From NCBI GenBank assembly GCA_944739405.2, contig OX123209.2:15518217-15582216 (forward strand): 64,000 nt of DNA, given 5' to 3'. Below, in pieces: positions 35,779 to 46,363 of this stretch; position 1 is the first letter of the stretch; every line of letters begins with the position of its first letter. Source of the DNA: Euclidia mi. Its lineage: Eukaryota; Arthropoda; Insecta; Lepidoptera; Erebidae. The notes beneath the pieces are model-generated. The model made no database searches and had not been told where the DNA came from. It worked only from the letters and a program-made list of their open reading frames with translations. The translations under genes and the position numbers were made by a program.

Positions 35779-37025
35779 GCGAGCCATTGAGCTATATAAT
35801 AAATATGTCCTTCCAGGAAGGCATTTTTCCTACGAGCTTAAAAAAATCTATAATTAAACCTTTATATAAAAAAGGAGATGCTTTAGATATGACAAACTAT
35901 CGTCCCGTTACTCTTATACCAGTCATTTCAAGTCGATAGATGGCGCTGTTCGGATCCAGTCGATAGATGGCGCTGTTCGGATCAATACAAAGTTCTTATC
36001 GCGCAAGTTTTAAAAATGTAAATAAAATATAATAAGTCAGTGAATAAGCAAACTAATACTGTTAAAGTGAACTTGAACGTCTAAATACCGTGCACAAGTG
36101 TTATCTACGGATTCCTGCAACGTTTAACGCCAATTTCATAAATCGGATTGTCTGAGTAGTGCAACAACAGTTTCCACAACCAAAGTGAAATAACATTAAT
36201 ACAAACAAAAAATGTAAGTGTGCTAAATATACTATCGAACTTACTAGAAAACAGGACAGTTTCATGAAGAATTTCATTCAAAAGTAATAAAGCAACAACA
36301 GTGACCATTTTTTATTTCTGACAAGATTCAAATTTGATTCTGAACATTTGTTGTGAGCTGACACCTTGTATGTAATAGCAAAACGTATGAGATATGTCAA
36401 TCTCAGTCTTCGTCAGTGCTTCGAAGATTCAGACACAGATGGCAGTTTCATTAAGAAACAATTAATGGCCAATTAATAGTTGACTAATTTCTGACATCTA
36501 GCGTCGAGAAAAAAAAACCTTACTGTAATATCAATATTCATCTACGCTAATGGTTCCTGCGACGTAAAGACAGATGGCAGTCTAATGATTTGAATTATTT
36601 TTCATTCTTATCACATTGACTGCTGGAAACGTATATGGTGTGTCCCAAGTGTCGGATCCTGCGATGCGGCTAGCCCACAATAGTCGTGTTTAGGGAAAAA
36701 TATACAAGCGTGCTGCCGAAACACGCGACGCGTGAATCATACCCATACCACACATGTGCTGACGACCACTCATGTGTGTTTTTTTTGTATAGCAACTCGT
36801 ACGTCGCGTGTCGCGTCAGCACAGACACACGCTCGACCTGCACGCGCGTTGCGTGTCGTTAAGCACGAGAGGCTGGGCACGCTCTGCGGGTGCGGTTACA
36901 CGCAGGATATGCGTACTGGCCGCATAGCAAAAGGCCGTCTACGAATCTTAGGCCAGCAGTCAATGTGTTAACTTACAAAGCACTTCTCTCAAGCTTCAAC
37001 ATCATAATAATATCTTCATTATAAA

Positions 37026-37938
37026 ATGGAAGGTGAAAATGTGACAATTCGTCGCCATAAAACATTGGCGAACAATTCCCATGATCTTTCCTTTGAATCA
37101 ACGAGTTCAGAAATTAGAAGATATAGCCTACAAGACCTATCTACTGGATTTGACAGCGATAAGAAAGATTTAAAGTTAGAATTAGTTAAGTTGAAATGCG
37201 AGCTTGAAAGTGCCCATTTGGAAATTGAAAAACTAAGTGAGGAAAACATAACATTGAAAAATGCCTTAAATAAAGAAAGAAAAAAGACTATACAATTGCA
37301 AAAAATCTGCTCGGAACCGAGACAGAAAACAAATAGTACATTTATGCAAACGAAAAATAAAAGAAGATCTAAGAAATCTATCTTAACACACAATGAAGAA
37401 GTCAATACAAGTTACTTTGATCTTGGGCTCAATGACAGTTCTAACCCGACGGTAACAGATGACGCTACCAGTCTCTCAAATGAACCAATTACCAAGAAAT
37501 GTACGTTAAATAACACATCAACAGTAACTATCGAATATCAATCGAAGCAGAAGGATGTGATAACTAATCCAACATTCAACTCACAGTCATCAAAGCCCAT
37601 GCTGAATCGAAAAATGTGTATAATAAGCAGTAATAATGTTAATAATATATTGTCCAAAGCGCAGAATACGTTTCCAAAATTTGACATATGTCACTATATT
37701 TTGTCTAACTGTGGAGTATTGGAGTTACTTAAACATTTGCACCAAAAACTGCTGTACTTTAGTGAACATTACTTTACTATTTGTTACGCGTACTGCTATC
37801 AATGTTCCTAGCGTTTACAACTCGTCTTTTTAAATTTGTATGTCTACCTGTGGACAGCGTTGTGGGTTACATTATGACCACAACATACAATTGTTAAACT
37901 AGTTGTAAGTCTTTATAATGTATCTGTTTGCTGTTCCT

Positions 37939-37984
<46 letters not shown>

Positions 37985-38464
37985 ATGACTATTGCTTAAT
38001 TTTCATAGGAAATAAGGACTTCGAGAAATCTTACAACTACTTTAAATTAATTACTAGTATACGTGACATTTTATCTAAATTACAACATACAAATATTATT
38101 GTGTGTCTACCCACTTATAGAATTAATAGATTTAATCTCTTGAATTGAAGCTTTTAATAATTTACTGTACCAAGATATAAATATCCATAACTATGCACAG
38201 TTAGTAGACTCAAATTTAAATCTTGTGTGTTACTTTACGATGTTTTGTAAACGCAGTGGAGTAATCAGTAACCTGCAGTAATTTTTGAAGATTTAAAATA
38301 CTATGTTGAGTCATACTCCCAAGATTTTAAGTCCAAGGCCTCTTCTGAATCGAAACCCCGCAAAGGAACGATACCATATTATTTTGCAGCAGTAGATAAG
38401 TTAAGTGATTTATCTGCAGACACGAATAAAAACCAGTTTTTTCGTACACTATCAGCTGAATAAT
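37026..38464 (+). pseudogene. LINE-A ORF1 split by a retroelement (unit 4)
   Basis: Open for 261 codons (37026-37811), the last ones from inserted DNA. Glu-Gly change at the start (MEGENV). The native frame resumes at 37983 (HDYCLIFIGNKDFEKSYNY) to 38148, followed by the common frame lesions. Confidence 0.8.
37770..37986 (+). mobile_element. 5'-truncated retroelement with 44-nt poly(A) (unit 4)
   Basis: About 170 bp of unrelated sequence ending TGTTTGCTGTTCCTC, then 44 A (37940-37983). A short target duplication AACAT (37765-37769, 37982-37986) brackets it. Poly(A) and truncation indicate LINE-type reverse transcription; the source family is not recognised. Confidence 0.75.
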
Positions 38465-41071
38465 AACAATAAACTTTGTATATTACATCAAAACATTGCT
38501 GGCGTCTTGAATAAAATGCAGGAATTAGATTTAGCCTTGAATGAACTGGTTGAGTATAAGCATAATGTTATAGCTGTATGCTTAAGTGAGCATTTTTTAC
38601 TGAAGGATGAGGAGCAATTCTTAAAGTTGCACATTGGTTCTATTTATTGCAGAAAAATGCAACGTGGAGGTGGAACCTGTATTTTGCTAAGGAATGATTT
38701 TGAAGGTATGGTTTTAAATCAAATAAACAACTTAAACATTGAAAGACATTTTGAAATTTGTAGTCTGGAAATTCACCAGTTGAAACTTATTATTTTATGT
38801 ATCTATCGTACCCCAAAATCTAATATTAACCTTCTTTTTACAAAACTTAATGAAACACTACATAAACTTCGCTTTAGGAAAATTAGAATAATGATATGTG
38901 GAGACTTTAATATTGATCTTTTGACTAAAGATAAAATTAGTACTGAGTTCTTAGAACTCATGTCAAACTATGGGTTACATTACCACATTCAGGAGCCAAC
39001 TAGATTAAAAAAATGTATAGACAATATTTTTAGTAACATTCCCACAGCCAAAGGCAAGACCCACAATTTCTGCTTATCAGATCACAACACAGCGCAATCT
39101 ATTAAATATGTTAGTAATCCATCCGATAAGGCTGCTGAGCATTACTTCGCAACTATATATGATCTTAGCAAACCCAACTTTAAGAAATTTGTTGAATGTA
39201 TAAATGCTCTTACATTTTCTGAGATATATAAGTTATCAGATACAAATGAGGCTTTCAATGAGTTTCATAGTGTATTGAAACTATTTTATGAACTTTGTTT
39301 TCCACTTATTAGAATAAAGAATAGCTTTAGAGATAGTAAACCCAAATGGATAACAAAAGGGCTTAGAATAAGTTGTAGAGCAAAACGCGGCCTAAGGTAT
39401 AAATATTTTATGCATAAGACAATAGTAAATAAAAATAAATATTTAAATTATTCTAAATTATTAAAAAAATGCATAAATAATTTACAGTCTTTATGCAATT
39501 GGCGATACATTGAAAAGTCAAAAAACAAGGGCAAAGCGACTTGGGATGTTGTAAAACGCCAAATAGGCGACTCTAAAATTGCACATGATATTGATAGATT
39601 AATTCATGAATGTAAAACATTTACCTGTGACTCAGATATAGCTAATTTATTTAATATTTTTTTTATAGATGTAGTCAAAAATAGTAATCTTCCTAATGAT
39701 CGTAGTCATAAAGATTTTAGCGTAAAAAGTAATAACTGTAGTATATTTTTGGACCCCATAAGTGCCACTGAAGTTTTTAATATTATAATGTCTCTTAAGA
39801 AATCGAAATGTGCAGGCTATGATAATATCAATGCAGACATCTTAAAGCGCATTGCTCCAAAAATAACTGATCCGTTAGCACACATAATTAATTTATCCTT
39901 TCAACAAGGTTGTTTCCCTGAAAGGCTAAAGTTATCAATTATTAAGCCATTACATAAAAAGGGGTCTAAATCCGATCTGAATAATTATAGACCTATAGCT
40001 ATAACTCCTGTGCTATCAAAAATATTCGAAAGAGCTATGTACAAAAGGTTATTAGGCTTTATTGAAAGGAGTGAGATTTTAACACAGAAGCAATTCGGGT
40101 TCAGAAAACAGAGATCAAGTCAATTAGCCGCTTTCACCTTGGTTAAGTCAATAATATGTAACATTAATGACAAAATCCCAACATGTGCGCTCTTATTAGA
40201 CCTAAGTAAAGCATTTGATTTTGTGGACCATTCAAGGCTGATCACAAAGTTAGACAAGTATAGCATAAGAGGCCCAGCATCGGATTGGTTTCTATCATAT
40301 CTGAACAATAGAACACAATTTACTAGGATTACAAAATATGATATTATAAGTAATGTTGTTAAAACCTTTGACTCGGAACCTAAAATTAATCATGCTGGTG
40401 TTCCTCAAGGCAGTATCCTAGGGCCTTTGCTATTCCTCATATATATCAATGATATCCCACAAGCCCTTTCCCATGACTGTGTTTTGTTTGCCGACGACAC
40501 AACGATAATTATAAAAGGTAAAGATAAGAATGCATTGGAGTTAGAAATTAGCAAGTCACTACTAGAGGTTACTAAATGGCTAAATACAAATGAATTACAG
40601 ATAAATATTTCCAAAACTAAAATAGTACACTTTAAAACTGCCAGGAGTGAAAATTTTAATTTAAAAGTTACATACAATAATACACCAGTCCAACAGGTTC
40701 AAAATGCCGAGTTTTTAGGAATCACTCTAGACTCGCACTTCAAATGGAACGACCATGTAGACAAAATATGCGCAAAAATAAATAGATTCGTTTTTGCACT
40801 ACGAAAAGTTAAAAATATTACATCTACAGACACTTCAATTATGGTCTACCATGCATACGTTTGTGGAGTCATACGTTATGGCATAGTTATATGGGGGAAC
40901 TCATCCACGAGGGACACGAGTTTGTTGATGTTGTTGGTACTGCGGCGGGCCTCTCCAGTTTCCCTGCTTCTTCTGAGTTCCTGGTTTAGCAGTATTTTTA
41001 TCTGTAGTCTTGATTATGGAGCCTGCTTTATAAATAGCTCTAATTTTTTCAGCACAGTCCGTCCCGAATAG
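38405..41071 (+). pseudogene. LINE-A ORF2, C-terminus replaced (unit 4)
   Basis: 888 codons with junction tail. Private Asn-to-Ile change (LFNIFFIDV). Confidence 0.9.
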
Positions 41072-41323
41072 TGTCTCATCTGAAGTAGCATTTCTAACGG
41101 CATCCTCCGTCTAACGCATCCGTGATGGTGCCTCGTTGGATTGGGCCGTAGGTAGTTGTTTAAACGGACAATCTGATTGAGATCGCACCGGGCGCGGCGC
41201 CGGAGAGCATGGCAGCGATGATTCTTCTGAATTCACTTCGTCTGGCATTTTTTCCAATTTCTTTTCCAGTTTACGTATTTTCCTCTTGATATAATCCGGA
41301 TCCTTAGTCTTCCGTTTACCCAT
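40913..41323 (-). pseudogene. DIRS-like gag N-terminal part (unit 5)
   Basis: Truncated at the junction; TAG retained (41111-41113). Confidence 0.6.
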
Positions 41324-41895
41324 TTTTTTAATCGCAGTCGAATTATTAAGATAAAAGACGAAAGAATGCGTTTTGCAATAGGTGAACAGGATCACACTTG
41401 TTGAACCGCGAGAGAGCCATTGGAAAAAGAAACGGAAAACGCGTAAGTTCTCGTCTTTCACCAAAGATAATGTTTAGTGAATGACAACCGAAAAATGTCA
41501 TTTGGGGTAAAATGGCGGGGATAAATTTGGCTATGGTATTTCTTATAGGTTAGAACCAGACTATTATTAATAAAATAATAAGATTTTCGTGGAATTCGCA
41601 AATAAACTCAATTCTTACCTTACTGATGTGTTCTTTACTTTTGATTCTGATAACTACATACCTATTTTCTTCGTAACAAAACCAAATGTAAACAAAACTC
41701 ACGCCGGCGCCGGTACCAGACTTAAATCGGAACTTCATTGCACTTGTTGTTTCAATAAGCATTGGGCTACACACATCACATATCCTGTATACGATCATTG
41801 TTAACAATTCTAGAATAGTTTTGTACATTATTAAATAGGAATAACCACGGCAGGTAATCTTCAAACAAAATATTTCAACCTTAGTCTATTTTCTA

Positions 41896-43656
41896 TTTTT
41901 TTTTAATTTTTTTTTCGGAATACCAACAGCTTGAAATACAAATGGTAAAAACGTATTTAAAAACAGTGCATAGCCATTAATAGGTATTTGCAAATAGATA
42001 CAAAATTAAAGTGTCTAAACCATAATAAGGGGATTAGGCATAGTAGAACCGCAGAATGACTATATAAACCTATGAATTTGTTGCACCGCCTGGTTCAGGT
42101 CCGAAGAAATCTAAACTGAACATTTTTTCACTTGTGCTATATTTGTATTAAATATCTCCCACTCGCTATTTTTATTAGAGATGATATTGACGGATTTACT
42201 GGCTCTATACATAAACGAGTTTTGGCGATAATTGGTATTAGCCTGTGGTAAAACTAACGGTTGATAGTGCCGAGACGGCACTTTACGTGGTACCCTTATA
42301 TTATTTTTTTCAAGAAGGGCAGGGCAATCAATTGCCCCGCTGACAATTTTCACCAATGTTAGGATATCAGATATAGTACGTCTATCTTTTAAAGTCATAA
42401 AGTGATATCTCTTACATCTCGCTTCATATCCATGATCTATACATCCACTCTTATACTGTAAGTACCTTAAAAACTTTTTTTGAATAGCTTCAATGCGATC
42501 AATATACATATTGTAATGCGGGTTCCAAACCACCGTTGCGTATTCCAGGGTACTGCGTATCAAAGCACAATAGAGTATTTTTATACACTTAATATTTTTG
42601 AATTGCTACGTTGACCTGATAATGAAACCGAGAGATTTATACGCCTTTTTAACTATAAAATCAATGTGTTTATCAAATAGTAATTTAGAATCTTGCACGA
42701 GACCTAGGTCCTTTATAGTAGTTAAGTTGGTGAGTAGTTTATTAGAAATGGTGTATGGGAACTGAATGAAGTTAGTTTTACGGGTAAAGTAAATTGAAAA
42801 ACATTTGGAAATATTCAAGTCCAATCTATTTTTAACACAATACAGTTCAAAATTATTTAGATCACTTTGTAAAAGCGCGCAATCGGATGGACTGTTGATA
42901 TTCATAAATATTTTTGTGTCATCAGCATATGATAAAAAGTAGGCATGTTTAAAACATGAACCAATGTCGTTAATGAAGATGACAAAAAGTAATGGGCCCA
43001 ATAAAGAACCCTGTGGGACTCCTGAAGGTATATGCATTGAAAAGGAAGTAAAACCATTAACTGCAACCATCTGAGACCTGTTTGCAATGTAGGAAGAAAA
43101 CCACCGTAATAAGTTGCCGTGTATACCAGCTTTATTTAACTTCTCCATAAGCAGCAAATGATCTATATGATCAAATGCCTTGCTAAAGTCAGTATACATG
43201 GCATGCACTTGGCCTCCAGCGTCCATATGTGATGTTACAAAATCATTAAATACTAATAAGTTAGATACAGTAGACTTACGATTCAGAAATCCATGTTGTT
43301 CCGATATAAAAGAGCTTTGTAACGAGGCGTACACTTGACGATAAACAATTCGCTCGAAAATCTTTGCAAAAATGCAGAGTTTCGAAATTGGCCTGTAATT
43401 TTTTATATTTGATCGATCCCCGCTTTTATGGACTGGTGTCACAAAGGCGGATTTCCAGATAGACGGGACAGTACCGTCTTTAATAGATCGCGAGAAAATT
43501 AAATATAAAGGTAATACTAGATTATTTGCACATTGTTTAATAAAGAAGGGTGGAAAATTGTCTGGCCCGGCACCCTTATTTTGGTTTACAGATTTTAAAA
43601 GGTTTTTAATCTCGTCTGGATTAATATTAATAGTACCTATGCTAAAACATATATAT
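41896..43656 (-). pseudogene. LINE-C 3' part (unit 5)
   Basis: RT frame 42606-43442, C-terminal frame 42111-42563. Combines AFDHIDH (units 1, 3) with GPLLFVIF (units 2, 4). The oligo-T has a TAAT interruption similar to unit 2. Confidence 0.9.
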
Positions 43657-44903
43657 GCGAGCCATTGAGCTATATAATAAATATGTCCTTCCAGGAAGGC
43701 ATTTTTCCTACGAGCTTAAAAAAATCTATAATTAAACCTTTATATAAAAAAGGAGATGCTTTAGATATGACAAACTATCGTCCCGTTACTCTTATACCAG
43801 TCATTTCAAGTCGATAGATGGCGCTGTTCGGATCCAGTCGATAGATGGCGCTGTTCGGATCAATACAAAGTTCTTATCGCGCAAGTTTTAAAAATGTAAA
43901 TAAAATATAATAAGTCAGTGAATAAGCAAACTAATACTGTTAAAGTGAACTTGAACGTCTAAATACCGTGCACAAGTGTTATCTACGGATTCCTGCAACG
44001 TTTAACGCCAATTTCATAAATCGGATTGTCTGAGTAGTGCAACAACAGTTTCCACAACCAAAGTGAAATAACATTAATACAAACAAAAAATGTAAGTGTG
44101 CTAAATATACTATCGAACTTACTAGAAAACAGGACAGTTTCATGAAGAATTTCATTCAAAAGTAATAAAGCAACAACAGTGACCATTTTTTATTTCTGAC
44201 AAGATTCAAATTTGATTCTGAACATTTGTTGTGAGCTGACACCTTGTATGTAATAGCAAAACGTATGAGATATGTCAATCTCAGTCTTCGTCAGTGCTTC
44301 GAAGATTCAGACACAGATGGCAGTTTCATTAAGAAACAATTAATGGCCAATTAATAGTTGACTAATTTCTGACATCTAGCGTCGAGAAAAAAAAACCTTA
44401 CTGTAATATCAATATTCATCTACGCTAATGGTTCCTGCGACGTAAAGACAGATGGCAGTCTAATGATTTGAATTATTTTTCATTCTTAACACATTGACTG
44501 CTGGAAACGTATATGGTGTGCCCCAAGTGTCGGATCCTGCGATGCGGCTAGCCCACAATAGTCGTGTTTAGGGAAAAATATACAAGCGTGCTGCCGAAAC
44601 ACGCGACGCGTGAATCATACCCATACCACACATGTGCTGACGACCACTCATGTGTGTTTTTTTTGTATAGCAACTCGTACGTCGCGTGTCGCGTCAGCAC
44701 AGACACACGCTCGACCTGCACGCGCGTTGCGTGTCGTTAAGCACGAGAGGCTGGGCACGCTCTGCGGGTGCGGTTACACGCAGGATATGCGTACTGGCCG
44801 CATAGCAAAAGGCCGTCTACGAATCTTAGGCCAGCAGTCAATGTGTTAACTTACAAAGCACTTCTCTCAAGCTTCAACATCATAATAATATCTTCATTAT
44901 AAA

Positions 44904-45817
44904 ATGGAAGATGAAAATGTGACAATTCGTCGCCATAAAACATTGGCGAACAATTCCCATGATCTTTCCTTTGAATCAACGAGTTCAGAAATTAGAAGAT
45001 ATAGCCTACAAGACCTATCTACTGGATTTGACAGCGATAAGGAAGATTTAAAGTTAGAATTAGTTAAGTTGAAATGCGAGCTTGAAAGTGCCCATTTGGA
45101 AATTGAAAAACTAAGTGAGGAAAACATAACATTGAAAAATGCCTTAAATAAAGAAAGAAAAAAGACTATACAATTGCAAAAAATCTGCTCGGAACCGAGA
45201 CAGAAAACAAATAGTACATTTATGCAAACGAAAAATAAAAGAAGATCTAAGAAATCTATCTTAACACACAATGAAGACGTCAATACAAGTTACTTTGATC
45301 TTGGGCTCAATGACAGTTCTAACCCGACGGTAACAGATGACGCTACCAGTCTCTCAAATGAACCAATTACCAAGAAATGTACGTTAAATAACACATCAAC
45401 AGTAACTATCGAATATCAATCGAAGCAGAAGGATGTGATAACTAATCCAACATTCAACTCACAGTCATCAAAGCCCATGCTGAATCGAAAAATGTGTATA
45501 ATAAGCAGTAATAATGTTAATAATATATTGTCCAAAGCGCAGAATACGTTTCCAAAATTTGACATATGTCACTATATTTTGTCTAACTGTGGAGTATTGG
45601 AGTTACTTAAACATTTGCACCAAAAACTGCTGTACTTTAGTGAACATTACTTTACTATTTGTTACGCGTACTGCTATCAATGTTCCTAGCGTTTACAACT
45701 CGTCTTTTTTAAATTTGTATGTCTACCTGTGGACAGCGTTGTGGGTTACATTATGACCACAACATACAATTGTTAAACTAGTTGTAAGTCTTTATAATGT
45801 ATCTGTTTGCTGTTCCT

Positions 45818-45883
<66 letters not shown>

Positions 45884-46363
45884 ATGACTATTGCTTAATT
45901 TTCATAGGAAATAAGGACTTCGAGAAATCTTACAACTACTTTAAATTAATTACTAGTATACGTGACATTTTATCTAAATTACAACATACAAATATTATTG
46001 TGTGTCTACCCACTTATAGAATTAATAGATTTAATCTCTTGAATTGAAGCTTTTAATAATTTACTGTACCAAGATATAAATATCCATAACTATGCACAGT
46101 TAGTAGACTCAAATTTAAATCTTGTGTGTTACTTTACGATGTTTTGTAAACGCAGTGGAGTAATCAGTAACCTGCAGTAATTTTTGAAGATTTAAAATAC
46201 TATGTTGAGTCATACTCCCAAGATTTTAAGTCCAAGGCCTCTTCTGAATCGAAACCCCGCAAAGGAACGATACCATATTATTTTGCAGCAGTAGATAAGT
46301 TAAGTGATTTATCTGCAGACACGAATAAAAACCAGTTTTTTCGTACACTATCAGCTGAATAAT
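44904..46363 (+). pseudogene. LINE-A ORF1 split by a retroelement (unit 5)
   Basis: Open for 261 codons (44904-45689). Glu-to-Asp (HNEDVNTS) is private; DSDKEDL is shared with unit 3. Native frame resumes at 45881, with the common lesions after it. Confidence 0.8.
45648..45885 (+). mobile_element. 5'-truncated retroelement with 64-nt poly(A) (unit 5)
   Basis: Same insertion at the same base as in unit 4, with 64 A (45819-45882) instead of 44 and one extra T in its body. AACAT lies at 45643-45647 and 45881-45885. Identity of site means one insertion event that was copied with the unit. Confidence 0.75.

Larger units (their letters stand above)
33034..40912. repeat. Array unit 4
   Basis: 7879 bp; longer than the others by a 217-bp insertion in ORF1. 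Unit-2 alleles in the DIRS/LINE-C part, but TCTTATCAC as in unit 1. The oligo-T of LINE-C is uninterrupted (34017-34037). Confidence 0.95.
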
